This document shows, in pieces, positions 44,643-52,724 of a stretch of DNA of 64,000 bases. The notes beneath the pieces are model-generated. The model made no database searches and was not told the origin of the DNA. It saw nothing but the letters and a program-made list of their open reading frames with translations. Source of the DNA: Fen-1298 sp963833465 (lineage in GTDB: Bacteria > Bacteroidota > Ignavibacteria > UBA10030); the NCBI GenBank assembly GCA_963833465.1, contig CAWHXW010000003.1, forward strand, positions 124,001 to 188,000. The letters are read 5' to 3'. The first letter of the stretch is position 1; every line of letters begins with the position of its first letter. The translations under genes and the position numbers were made by a program.

Positions 44643-46172
44643 ATGGATTCCGGTGAATTACAAAATACGTTGAAACGGCTCTGTAAAGTATTATGGGAAG
44701 CAAATATTACGAATCCCATTACTTACGTTACTCAGATTTCATTTCTGCTCTTTCTAAAAATGCTGGAAGAAATGGATACCGAACAAAAACAAGCAGGCAA
44801 TGGAAATTATCGTTCGCTCTTCGGTGCATTTCCTTCCGTAAGCGGTGAAATCGATTATGAACCGTTACGATGGAGCGTGTTGACATCCGATCCAGACAAC
44901 GAGCGAATGCTGAGAACTCTCCGTGACACATTACCAAAACTTGCCGAGCATCCGCATTTGTCACAAGGTGCGAAGGCTATCTTTGACAAAGCTTCATTTG
45001 CAATTCTCGATGGTGGGACGCTCCGAAAAGCTGTTGATATTATTTCACCGATTTCATTTATGGCTGAAGATGCCGATGTAAAAGGAGATCTTTTCGAGAT
45101 TCTTGCCAATGATCTCGGTGGACAGAAAAAGGCGGCACAGTTCCGCACACCGCGCCATCTTATTCGCGTCATTGTGCAAATGGTTGACCCGCACATCGGC
45201 CAGACTATATGCGATCCGGCTTGTGGAACATTAGGATTTCCTATTGCAGCGTATGAACATATTCTTCTTGCCAATACAAGTCCGGAGTTTGTGAAAGAAA
45301 AGTTGAGTCCTTACGGTGTTCCGGTAAAGGTCGGTATAGGCGATAAATTGAATCGCTCTCAATGGGAGTTTTTACAGAAAGGATCGTTTTACGCGTTCGA
45401 AAGCGATGCTGATATTCTCCGTATGGCAGCAATGAACGCCGTCCTTCATCAATTTGATCATTCGCCTTTGGTGCGGCGGGATTCGATTTGCGGTAGCGAA
45501 GATAAATGGGATGAAATGAAGTTCGATATTATCCTCGAGAACCCTCCGTTTTCCGGCTCTCGCTCAGATGCAAAACGTTCTTTGCGGATTGAAAAGGGAG
45601 ATAAATATGTTTTGTTTCTTGCGCACGCCTTGCGTTCATTAGCACAAGGAGGACGTGCAGGCATTATTTTCCCTAACGGGGTTCTCTTTGGCGATACGAA
45701 CAGCCATATAGAAGTGAAACGGAAATTGCTTACGGAGTTCGATTTGCAAGCGGTGGTAATGCTGCCTAAAGGAATGTTCGAGCCATACACACCGAATCCA
45801 ACATGCTTTATGGTTTTTCAAAATACCGGCAAGCCGACAGAAAATGTATGGTTCTATAAAGTGGATGGTGATGGTTCCTCGCTCAAGAAAGCACGGAGGT
45901 TCGGACAGCAGTATCGCAATGATTTTCCAGATTTACTTGCCAAGTGGCAAACGCGACAAATAGAAGATGGTCGTGCATGGCTTGTTCCTGCAAGCAGGAT
46001 TATCGAAAAGAATTACAACCTAACACTTTCTAATCTCGGACTAATTGAAGCAGAAACGATTGATCACGATGAGCCGGAAGAAATTTTAGAGAGTGTTGCA
46101 GCCAAAGAAGAAAAGATTTTCAATTTGATTGCAGAGATGCGACAGTTATTGCAAAATGGAAATGGCAAGTAA
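44643..46172 (+). CDS. hsdM: Type I restriction enzyme methylase subunit
   Basis: 509 residues. The N-terminal HsdM helical domain (LWEANITNPITYVTQISFLL onward) is followed by an N6-adenine methylase. Motif I is DPACGTLGF (most relatives have GTGGF or GTAGF) and motif IV is ENPPFSG. KAAQFRTPRHLI is the family N-terminal mark of the methylase. It methylates adenine in the site chosen by HsdS and is required for cutting. GAGG lies 6 bases before the ATG. The Leu in motif I is unusual but fits a variable position, so activity is likely. Confidence 0.95.
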   Translation: MDSGELQNTLKRLCKVLWEANITNPITYVTQISFLLFLKMLEEMDTEQKQAGNGNYRSLFGAFPSVSGEIDYEPLRWSVLTSDPDNERMLRTLRDTLPKLAEHPHLSQGAKAIFDKASFAILDGGTLRKAVDIISPISFMAEDADVKGDLFEILANDLGGQKKAAQFRTPRHLIRVIVQMVDPHIGQTICDPACGTLGFPIAAYEHILLANTSPEFVKEKLSPYGVPVKVGIGDKLNRSQWEFLQKGSFYAFESDADILRMAAMNAVLHQFDHSPLVRRDSICGSEDKWDEMKFDIILENPPFSGSRSDAKRSLRIEKGDKYVLFLAHALRSLAQGGRAGIIFPNGVLFGDTNSHIEVKRKLLTEFDLQAVVMLPKGMFEPYTPNPTCFMVFQNTGKPTENVWFYKVDGDGSSLKKARRFGQQYRNDFPDLLAKWQTRQIEDGRAWLVPASRIIEKNYNLTLSNLGLIEAETIDHDEPEEILESVAAKEEKIFNLIAEMRQLLQNGNGK

Positions 46173-46173
46173 T

Positions 46174-46264
46174 TGTCACTCTGAACGAAATGAAGAGTCC
46201 ACTTCTATGCAAGACAAGGCGAGATTCTTCTCCCGACTGAAAAACGTCGGAATCAGAATGACAA
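46174..46264. repeat. Palindromic repeat, copy 2 (after hsdM)
   Basis: It begins TTGTCACTCTGAACGAAATG and ends GGAATCAGAATGACAA. Internal GAAGAGTCC and GAGATTCTTCTCCCGAC form the inner arms. Its right half and the bases that follow are nearly repeated at 46771-46878. Confidence 0.8.
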
Positions 46265-46281
46265 GGTGATTAGGAGCGGCA

Positions 46282-46326
46282 ATGGAATTGTTTGATTTGA
46301 GCGCTGGTCATATTTTGTTACTCTGA
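46282..46326 (+). pseudogene. Broken duplicate of the hsdS start
   Basis: ATG and 13 codons (MELFDLSAGHILLL, then stop) follow TTAGGAGCGGCA. The true hsdS starts with TTAGGAGTGGTA, ATG and MERFDLPDGWHW. Homology ends after about seven codons, where a repeat half (46316-46344) and the GIY-YIG gene follow. It looks like the 5' end left by a duplication or insertion at the hsdM-hsdS junction. Confidence 0.7.
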
Positions 46327-46344
46327 ACGAAGTGAAGAGTCTCG
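46316..46344. repeat. Half palindromic repeat, directly before the GIY-YIG gene
   Basis: TGTTACTCTGAACGAAGTG followed by AAGAGTCTCG is the left half only of the repeat family. It ends at the base before the GIY-YIG start codon. A full copy follows the gene's stop, so the gene is bracketed. Confidence 0.75.
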
Positions 46345-46641
46345 ATGAAAGAGTATTACGTTTATATCTCGACTAATAGAAGCAATAGAGTGCTTTACAC
46401 CGGGGTCACCAACGATATTGAACGCAGAGTGTATGAACATAAAAAGAAATTAGTACGTGGGTTTACAAGCAAATATAATGTTGACAAACTCGTTTACTAT
46501 GATTCTATGCCTGATATTCGTGATGCCATTGCGCGTGAAAAGCAGATAAAAGGATGGCTGCGCAAAAAGAAGATTGTGCTGATAGAATCTGTAAACCCAG
46601 AATGGAATGACTTGAGCGATGGTTGGTATGAGCAAGATTGA
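46345..46641 (+). CDS. Single-domain GIY-YIG nuclease
   Basis: 98 residues. The GIY-YIG core is visible: YYVYI at 4-8, LYTGVT at 17-22, Arg27/Arg28 and His32, and the catalytic-type Glu65 in AREKQIKGW. It resembles the UPF0213/YhbQ-like and small stand-alone family common in Bacteroidota. Such domains nick or cut DNA with one metal ion. The gene has no ribosome binding site of its own: the repeat half abuts the ATG, and another repeat starts 3 bases after the stop. It splits hsdM from hsdS without a role in the restriction complex, so it is probably a mobile passenger tied to the repeats. Confidence 0.9.
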   Translation: MKEYYVYISTNRSNRVLYTGVTNDIERRVYEHKKKLVRGFTSKYNVDKLVYYDSMPDIRDAIAREKQIKGWLRKKKIVLIESVNPEWNDLSDGWYEQD

Positions 46642-46644
46642 AAA

Positions 46645-46720
46645 TGTCACTCTGAGCGTAGCGAAGAGTCACAATACAAGGCAAGATTCTTCGTCCCGCT
46701 TCGCGGAACTCAGAATGACA
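46645..46720. repeat. Palindromic repeat, copy 3 (after the GIY-YIG gene)
   Basis: It begins TGTCACTCTGAGCGTAGCG and ends GGAACTCAGAATGACA, with inner AAGAGTC and GATTCTTCG arms and a small CCCGCTTCGCGG hairpin. This is a complete and well preserved member. Confidence 0.85.
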
Positions 46721-46732
46721 AGGGGCTTTGTT

Positions 46733-46838
46733 TGTCACCCTGAGCGCAGCGAAGGGTCTGACAGAAGGAAACAAGGCGAGATTCTTCTCCCGACTGTCCT
46801 TCGGCAAGCTCAGGACAAGCGTCGGAATCAGAATGACA
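46733..46838. repeat. Palindromic repeat, copy 4 (before hsdS)
   Basis: It begins TGTCACCCTGAGCGCAGCG and ends GGAATCAGAATGACA. A nested inverted element, CTTCGGCAAGCTCAGGACAAG at about 46799-46819, sits in its right arm. That motif is itself a repeat known from many bacterial genomes. Confidence 0.85.
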
Positions 46839-46857
46839 AAGAGAATTAGGAGTGGTA

Positions 46858-48090
46858 ATGGAACGGTTTGATTTGCCCGATGGATGGCATTGGCGAAGTC
46901 TTGGTGATAAAGAAGTACTGAGTGAAATAAAGCCAGGCTTTGCGTGTGGGAAAAAAGATATTGTAGGTGGTGTACCTCAATTGAGAATGAATAATATTTC
47001 AAGGGACGGTTTTCTCGATATGACATTAGTCCGCAGGATTCCTGTATCAATTGCAGAAAAAACAAACAAATGGCTTGAAATCGGAGACGTTGTATTTAAC
47101 AATACAAATAGTACAGAACTTGTTGGAAAGAGTCTCGTTTTTCCGGGATGGACCGAGCGTTGTACTTTTAGCAACCATTTAACAAGATTACGTTGCAATA
47201 AAAAATCGCTAACTACTGAATGGTTGTATTTTTGCCTACGCGAGTTATGGCTTTCTGGATATTTCGCTGCAAATTGTACAGAATTCATTGGACAATCCGC
47301 TTTTAATAAGGATAAGCTTGTCGAAGTTGAAATCCCCATTCCACCACTTGAAGAACAGAAGCGCATAGTTGCACGCATAGAAGATCTAATGAAACGAGTG
47401 GAGCAAGCAAGTGGCTTACGAAAAAAAGCTATGAATGAAATAGAATTATTGTCAAAACAAAGCAGTAAAAGAATCTTTGAGAATACAATAGATACCCGAA
47501 AACTTAGTGAATTAACTAAAAGAATAACAAAGGGAGAGTCCCCGCGCTGGCAAGGCTTTTCATATCAGGATTCGGGACCGCTTTTTGTTAGGAGTGAAAA
47601 TGTTCTTTGGGGAAAGATGGATTATTCCTATAGCAACCACATCCCCGATGAATTTCATCAGCAATTAATTCGATCGCAACTAAAACAGGGAGATGTTCTG
47701 ATAAATCTTGTTGGTGCATCAATTGGTCGGGCATGTATAGTACCGGAGGATTTAGGTGAAGCAAATGTTAATCAAGCGGTGGCGGTGGTAACAACGAATG
47801 AAGGAGAGCTATGCAATAAATACTTACTATACTATATGTTAAGCACGTCAGGCCAAGAAGCATTAAAAAGTGGTGAGGTCCAAAGTGCACAACCAAATAT
47901 TTCTCTTCGAGATTTACAAAAGCTTGATATCCCTCTTCCATCACTCGACGAACAACATCATATCGTAGAATATTTAGATTCATTACAATCCAAAACAGAC
48001 GAACTGAAGAAATTGCAGAACGAAACAGAAGAAGAATTGGTGCGGTTTACACCTGCATTGCTTGCCAAGGCATTTAAGGGAGAGTTGTAA
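46858..48090 (+). CDS. hsdS: Type I restriction enzyme specificity subunit
   Basis: 410 residues from the ATG at 46858, with AGGAG 5 bases upstream. It has two target-recognition domains. TRD1 (about 1-165) starts with LPDGWHWRSLGD, and the conserved helix IPIPPLEEQKRIVARIEDLM follows. TRD2 (about 205-365) is followed by a matching helix IPLPSLDEQHHIVEYLDSLQ. It reads a bipartite DNA site for HsdM and HsdR. Both halves are intact, so the enzyme is probably functional. The N-terminal seven codons and leader are duplicated in broken form at 46282. Confidence 0.95.
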   Translation: MERFDLPDGWHWRSLGDKEVLSEIKPGFACGKKDIVGGVPQLRMNNISRDGFLDMTLVRRIPVSIAEKTNKWLEIGDVVFNNTNSTELVGKSLVFPGWTERCTFSNHLTRLRCNKKSLTTEWLYFCLRELWLSGYFAANCTEFIGQSAFNKDKLVEVEIPIPPLEEQKRIVARIEDLMKRVEQASGLRKKAMNEIELLSKQSSKRIFENTIDTRKLSELTKRITKGESPRWQGFSYQDSGPLFVRSENVLWGKMDYSYSNHIPDEFHQQLIRSQLKQGDVLINLVGASIGRACIVPEDLGEANVNQAVAVVTTNEGELCNKYLLYYMLSTSGQEALKSGEVQSAQPNISLRDLQKLDIPLPSLDEQHHIVEYLDSLQSKTDELKKLQNETEEELVRFTPALLAKAFKGEL

Positions 48091-48129
48091 AAGAGAACAA
48101 TGTTGGAATCAATACAATATCCCTGCCCT

Positions 48130-48202
48130 TGTCACCCTGAACGTAGTGAGGGGTCTGACCAAAAACGAGATTCTTCACTCGTTGCACTCATTCAGAATGA
48201 CA
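48130..48202. repeat. Palindromic repeat, copy 5 (after hsdS)
   Basis: It begins TGTCACCCTGAACGTAGTG and ends CATTCAGAATGACA, with inner AGGGGTCTGACC and GAGATTCTTCACTCG parts. It lies between hsdS and the STAS/ATPase operon, completing the run of five full copies through this locus. Confidence 0.8.
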
Positions 48203-48237
48203 ATATTCCTTGTTATGTTTAGAATAGAAGAAAAAAC

Positions 48238-49116
48238 GTGATAACCCTCTCAGTTCCAACGATCAATGATCGCTTAAAAGATTTTGATGTTTTGTTTTCT
48301 CTTTGGCAGCAAACTCAGGAAAACGGAATTGAAGTCTCGTTTGATTTTTCACAATGTTATAGATTGCGACAAAACGCCGTAGCCTTTCTTGGCGGATTGG
48401 CAAATCTGATCGAATCAAGAGGTGGTAGAGTAGAATTCAAGTGGGACACGTTGAAAGATGATGTGCGGAAGAATTTAGGGCGACATGGATTTATTCATCG
48501 CTTTGCAGGGGGTCAGCCGAAAAAGGAAGGGCATGCAATTCCTTATAGGGAGGATAAAAAGCAGGAAAAGGATGATTTAGTGGAATATCTCCGTAAGCAT
48601 TGGATAGGAAAAGATTGGGTTCATATAAGTGAATTGGCGCAAGAAGCAATTGTAGGAACAGTTTTGGAAATCTATGCAAATGCTTTTGACCATGGAAAAT
48701 CCGAAGTTGGTATTTTTAGCTGCGGTCAGCATTATGCAAGAGGGAAAGAATTGAAACTCACAGTGGTAGATTTTGGTGTTGGCATACCATCAAATGTTCG
48801 CTTATATTTAAAAGATGAGAATTATCCCGCCAGCGAAGCAATAAAATGGGCGGTAAAACCTGGAAATTCGACAAAGCCAAGAACCGAAGCCCCTGGCGGA
48901 GTTGGTCTTGGTTTATTGAAGGATTTTGTTCAGCTTAATAATGGACATCTTGAAATTTTCAGTCATGAAGGTTATCTTTTTATTGGTTCTGGAAGAGAAA
49001 CGTATTCCAGAAGAGATGTGTTCTTTGAAGGCACGTTGGTGAACATTAAACTTATATGCGATGAAAAGTACTATATGCTTTCATCGGAAAAGCCTGCGGA
49101 ACCCATCTCGTTTTAA
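48238..49116 (+). CDS. STAS-like/GHKL ATPase fusion
   Basis: 292 residues from a GTG. Residues 1-90 resemble a STAS-type fold (VSFDFSQCYRLRQNAVAFLGG, ESRGGRVEF). The rest is a GHKL (histidine kinase/SpoIIAB-type) ATPase. Its N box is EIYANAFDHG (Glu144, Asn148, His152), G1 box is DFGVGIP (Asp178) and G2 box is GGVGLGL (220-226). No dimerisation His domain or receiver is present, so it is not a classical sensor kinase. By analogy with SpoIIAB-type proteins it could bind or phosphorylate the next gene's STAS protein. It opens a three-gene operon. Its target is inferred only. Confidence 0.85.
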   Translation: MITLSVPTINDRLKDFDVLFSLWQQTQENGIEVSFDFSQCYRLRQNAVAFLGGLANLIESRGGRVEFKWDTLKDDVRKNLGRHGFIHRFAGGQPKKEGHAIPYREDKKQEKDDLVEYLRKHWIGKDWVHISELAQEAIVGTVLEIYANAFDHGKSEVGIFSCGQHYARGKELKLTVVDFGVGIPSNVRLYLKDENYPASEAIKWAVKPGNSTKPRTEAPGGVGLGLLKDFVQLNNGHLEIFSHEGYLFIGSGRETYSRRDVFFEGTLVNIKLICDEKYYMLSSEKPAEPISF

Positions 49117-49127
49117 ATGAGGATATT

Positions 49128-49475
49128 ATGAATATTGTTGTTCGAGATTTAGTTGGCGAAAACGCAATTACTCTCGAGGACGGAGCAAAAATCTACGAGA
49201 ACATTTTCCCTGCTCTTAAATCTGAAGAGAAGGTAATTATAGATTTTATTGGTGTAAAGGTATTTGCTTCTCCTTTTTTCAATGCGGCAATTGGAAAATT
49301 ACTAAAGGATTTTACACCGGACGCTCTAAATCGATTAATTTCTTTTTTGAACCTCAACAGCGTTGGATCAGATATAATTAAGAGGGTGATCGATAACTCA
49401 AAGCAATTCTATAGCAATCCAGAAGTCCAGAAGGCTACAGAGAAAACAATTTCACAGAGATCAGAAGAGCATTAA
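49128..49475 (+). CDS. STAS-like protein (DUF4325)
   Basis: 115 residues. The core VIIDFIGVKVFASPFFNAAIGKL fits the STAS-like DUF4325 pattern (a central strand D-F-x-G, then a Ser-Pro-x-F turn and helix). STAS proteins of the SpoIIAA type are partners of GHKL kinases and switch partner on Ser phosphorylation. A Ser lies in the turn (FASPFF). The spacing to the ATPase gene is 11 bases, with GAGGAT as ribosome binding site. Its stop overlaps the next start (TAATG), so translation of the PIN gene is coupled to it. Confidence 0.82.
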   Translation: MNIVVRDLVGENAITLEDGAKIYENIFPALKSEEKVIIDFIGVKVFASPFFNAAIGKLLKDFTPDALNRLISFLNLNSVGSDIIKRVIDNSKQFYSNPEVQKATEKTISQRSEEH

Positions 49476-50095
49476 TGCCGGTCAACTATCAAGTCACTGC
49501 TAACGTTGTCGATATTACTACCGACACCCCAAGGCGTGGAGATACATTTTTAGTTGATTCAAATGTTTGGTTTTGGTTTGCCTATACAAAAGCATCAATG
49601 TGTTCCAACGCTTATCAAGTCACTGATTATCCTGGATATCTCAAACAATGCTTTTCCGCGGGTTCAAACCTCATTAAGACTGGTCTTTCAATGTCTGAAC
49701 TAGCACATATTATTGAGAGGACTGAACTTGGTATATATTCATCGAATACAGGGTTCGATAAAAACAAAAAGAAAGAATATCGTCACAATCTTCCCGAAGA
49801 ACGTGCGAATGTTATTGCTGAAATTGAATCGGTTTGGAATCAGATTGATCCTATCGGCAATCAGATTGAAATTCGGGTAGAGGAACTGTTAACCCGAGCA
49901 GCACTCGCAAGGCTAAAGAAAGAGCGTCTGGATGGATATGATGCAATCACGACAGAGACATTTCTGAAAACTCCCTATAAAAATATTCTGACCGACGATG
50001 GCGACTTTGTGACAGTAAATGGTATTACAGTATTTACGGCGAATCGCAATGTGATTGATCAAGCGAGGGTACAAGGTAAGTTAGTAACTAGATGA
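49475..50095 (+). CDS. PIN-domain protein, third gene of the STAS/ATPase operon
   Basis: 206 residues, longer than a VapC (about 130). The PIN acidic residues are Asp28 in FLVDSNVWFWF, Glu75 in SMSELAHII, Asp156 in LDGYDAITT and Asp174 in ILTDDGDF. A helical insert (about 85-150) separates the halves. Such PIN proteins are Mg2+-dependent RNases. Its start overlaps the STAS gene's stop, so it is made together with it. The likely logic is that the ATPase and STAS protein control a nuclease, as antitoxins do. A terminator follows at 50126. Confidence 0.83.
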   Translation: MPVNYQVTANVVDITTDTPRRGDTFLVDSNVWFWFAYTKASMCSNAYQVTDYPGYLKQCFSAGSNLIKTGLSMSELAHIIERTELGIYSSNTGFDKNKKKEYRHNLPEERANVIAEIESVWNQIDPIGNQIEIRVEELLTRAALARLKKERLDGYDAITTETFLKTPYKNILTDDGDFVTVNGITVFTANRNVIDQARVQGKLVTR

Positions 50096-50125
50096 GTCGA
50101 TTTAAATAGGTTAATGGTGAATCAA

Positions 50126-50148
50126 GCCGTCTTTGATGACGGTTTTTT
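50126..50148 (+). terminator. Terminator after the PIN gene
   Basis: GCCGTC-TTTGAT-GACGGT followed by TTTTT: the stem CCGTC (50127-50131)/GACGG (50138-50142), T-run 50143-50148. It closes the three-gene operon. Confidence 0.85.
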
Positions 50149-50312
50149 AGTTGTCACTTAAGCATTGCCAATAGAAAAAGCAAACCGAAATATTATTGAT
50201 AAGAAAATAAAATCCTTTAATGCATTTGATATTTCGAATTATTTTTACACCTAAACAAATTATCGTTCACTTCCCCACATTTAGATTAAAAATCTTTGTA
50301 GCGTCATCAAAG

Positions 50313-51482
50313 TCAAGCTGAACGCAGCGCGTTCACAATATTTAATCGTGCCGCACGAACGGCCGGTAGGAAGCCGCCGGCAAATCCCATAAAGAGTGAA
50401 AATAAAAGCGAGTTAAAAGCAATTGAAGGCGATAACGCAAACGAAAACTGAAGCTCAGAAAATGATTGATAATTTAACGTTGAGACGGAAAAGAATTGCA
50501 GGAACGATGCCAAAAATAATCCGATTACCCCGCCAATTAATGCAAGAGTAAGAGATTCGATCAAAAATGCCGACAGCACACTACGGCGTTTGAATCCGAG
50601 TGCACGCAATGTTCCTACTTCTACTGTACGATTTGCCACAGCCGCGTACATTGTAATCATTGCACCTATGGTTGCACCGAATGAAAAAACAACTGTGATA
50701 AAAATGCCAAGGATGCGAATAAACGTCGCCATTCCTTCCGATTGCTCTTCAAAAAATTTCATTTCAATCTTTGGTTCAAACTGCTGCAGCCGCGGTTCGG
50801 CGTCGAACGCTGCTTTGAGTGCATTAAACGCATCGGGCTGATCGAGCTTAAATGTTATTGTTGAATACCCGCCTTGGCGATTAAAAGCACTTTGCAATTG
50901 TTCATTGTCGCCCCACATCTCAGAATCAAACCCGCTACCGCCAGCATCGAATTTTCCGACAACAATCCATTGATTACCGCCAAAAGTGATTAGAGAACCG
51001 ATTTTTGCACCGGCATAATTTTTTGCAATTCCAGAACCGGCGATAACTTCTCGCGCCCCGATATTAAACATTCTTCCTTCTACAATGTGCACTTGCGGAC
51101 GCAAGAGGAATGCTGCCGGCGCAACGCCGCGCACAGTCACATTGTCTAATTCGCCCGACTTTTTCTCTAAGCTAGTGACAACAACTGTTTCTCCGGACGC
51201 CAGGGGTTTGCCGTCAGATTGTTTTGCAATATGTGGCAGTGTAAGCATAACATTGTAATCACTGTGGAGTATGATACTGGATATTTCTCCATTTGCAGCT
51301 TTGCGTGCAACGATAACGTTGTCCGGCATACCTGTTGCAACAAGTGTCTTCTGAATGCCATGTGCAAGCATAAGAACCGCTGCAAACACAAAAACAACAA
51401 GTGCAATGCCTGTCATTGTAATTGCTGTTGTAAGCCTGCGTGATTTAAAATTTCGCAATGTATATTTTAAGGGAATTTTCAT
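50313..51482 (-). CDS. ABC transporter permease (MacB/FtsX type)
   Basis: 390 residues from the Met at 51482 (GAGGAT 6 bases upstream). One N-terminal membrane helix (about 18-42) is followed by a large periplasmic MacB_PCD domain (to about 260). Three C-terminal helices form the FtsX domain (265-290, 310-345, 355-380), with the typical GTLRALGFKRRSVLSAFLIE. The transporter type is mechanotransmission: it moves lipoproteins or drives an efflux partner, not transport through its own pore. It is the last gene of a four-gene operon (adaptor, ATPase, two permeases). Confidence 0.92.
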   Translation of the reverse strand: MKIPLKYTLRNFKSRRLTTAITMTGIALVVFVFAAVLMLAHGIQKTLVATGMPDNVIVARKAANGEISSIILHSDYNVMLTLPHIAKQSDGKPLASGETVVVTSLEKKSGELDNVTVRGVAPAAFLLRPQVHIVEGRMFNIGAREVIAGSGIAKNYAGAKIGSLITFGGNQWIVVGKFDAGGSGFDSEMWGDNEQLQSAFNRQGGYSTITFKLDQPDAFNALKAAFDAEPRLQQFEPKIEMKFFEEQSEGMATFIRILGIFITVVFSFGATIGAMITMYAAVANRTVEVGTLRALGFKRRSVLSAFLIESLTLALIGGVIGLFLASFLQFFSVSTLNYQSFSELQFSFALSPSIAFNSLLFSLFMGFAGGFLPAVRAARLNIVNALRSA

Positions 51483-51554
51483 GATCATCCTCAATCAAAA
51501 ACATTAAATCAATTTTTATTCTCTCTACTGTTTTCTGTCTCTTGCCTTCTGTTT

Positions 51555-52715
51555 TTATCCTGCAAACCTCAATCCATCAACAATCTTTGTTCTTAGCGCA
51601 CGCTGAATCGGGAAGATCGAAGCTGCAATACCGACCATCAATGCAGCGCCAGCGGCAATAATGAGTGTTGAAGGAGTTATAAAAAAGTACGGGAAGAAGC
51701 TCTTTGGCAAGAGAGCTTCAATAGTCGCAACGACCGGGTACGTGAGCAGCACTCCTGCACCGGCACCAAGAACTGAGATAAACAATGATTCACCGAAAAT
51801 AAGTCCAAATAAATGTCCGCCGGAAAATCCGAGTGTCTTTAGTACCGCATATTCGCACGTCCGCTCGCGTGCAGACATGATCATTGTATTGCCAAGTACG
51901 AGCATAATAATACCGATAATGATGAAAGAAACTACATTCATAGCATTAAGCAGTGAATTGAATCCAGAAATAAATCCCTGTGTAAATGCACGTTCTGTTT
52001 CAGTCTTTGTTGAATTCGAGGAGTTTTTAAAAAGCGCATCAACTTGTTCCGAAATAGCGGCAGCTTGCGCAGGATCTTTAATCTTAATAATATACCAGCC
52101 GACTTGTCCCGCACGTCTTGGCATATCCACTTTCATTCGTTCATCAATTGCCGACCAGTGAAAAAACATTTGCGTTGCATCAGTAGCTTTATCGCGCGGC
52201 TTGTAGATACCGCGGATAACAAATTCCCATTTACCGGGATAGATGTCGCCATCGAGAGGAATAATATCGCCTATCTTAAAACCGTATTGTTTTGCTATGC
52301 TTTCGCCAATGATGCACGAGTTGCGTTCCTGTTTGAATGTTTCAAGTTCTTTTGCGCTGAGGAGGTATTCCGGATAGACATTGATAATTGTTTCAGGATC
52401 TACGCCCATACGTGCGAAAAAATTTCTTTTATCTTTATATACTCCTCCGAACCAATTAGCAAAGCAGACCGTTTCAACGCCGGGAATTTTAGCTATTTGA
52501 TCGCGGTACGAATAAGGGAGTGGAAAAACGTATGAGACCGATTGCCGTGTTATAAGGCGATTTGCCGCAGTTGCCTCTACTCCCGCATAATACATATCCA
52601 CAACGGTGCGTAAAACTCCAAAAGCCATCACAGCAATCGCCATGCCAAAGATAGTAAGTGAAGTCCGGAGTTTATGGCGTAATGCATTTTTAAAAATAAG
52701 TTTGAGTACTCGCAT
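51555..52715 (-). CDS. ABC transporter permease (MacB/FtsX type)
   Basis: 386 residues. The same layout as its downstream neighbour: N-terminal helix (about 18-40), MacB_PCD periplasmic domain, then FtsX helices, with TCEYAVLKTLGFSGGHLFGLIFGES. AAGGAG lies 5 bases before the ATG. The two permeases are paralogs and probably form the heterodimer served by the single ATPase. It is followed 72 bases later by the second permease. Confidence 0.92.
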   Translation of the reverse strand: MRVLKLIFKNALRHKLRTSLTIFGMAIAVMAFGVLRTVVDMYYAGVEATAANRLITRQSVSYVFPLPYSYRDQIAKIPGVETVCFANWFGGVYKDKRNFFARMGVDPETIINVYPEYLLSAKELETFKQERNSCIIGESIAKQYGFKIGDIIPLDGDIYPGKWEFVIRGIYKPRDKATDATQMFFHWSAIDERMKVDMPRRAGQVGWYIIKIKDPAQAAAISEQVDALFKNSSNSTKTETERAFTQGFISGFNSLLNAMNVVSFIIIGIIMLVLGNTMIMSARERTCEYAVLKTLGFSGGHLFGLIFGESLFISVLGAGAGVLLTYPVVATIEALLPKSFFPYFFITPSTLIIAAGAALMVGIAASIFPIQRALRTKIVDGLRFAG

Positions 52716-52724
52716 ATAAACTCC

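Noticed and set aside
46174..48202. Repeats around hsdM-hsdS as a CRISPR array
   Set aside because: The copies are long palindromes at irregular distances, with genes between them and no cas genes.
41602..50095. The two PIN genes (41602 and 49475) as duplicates of each other
   Set aside because: They share only the general acidic pattern. Lengths (133 and 206 residues), inserts and partners differ.
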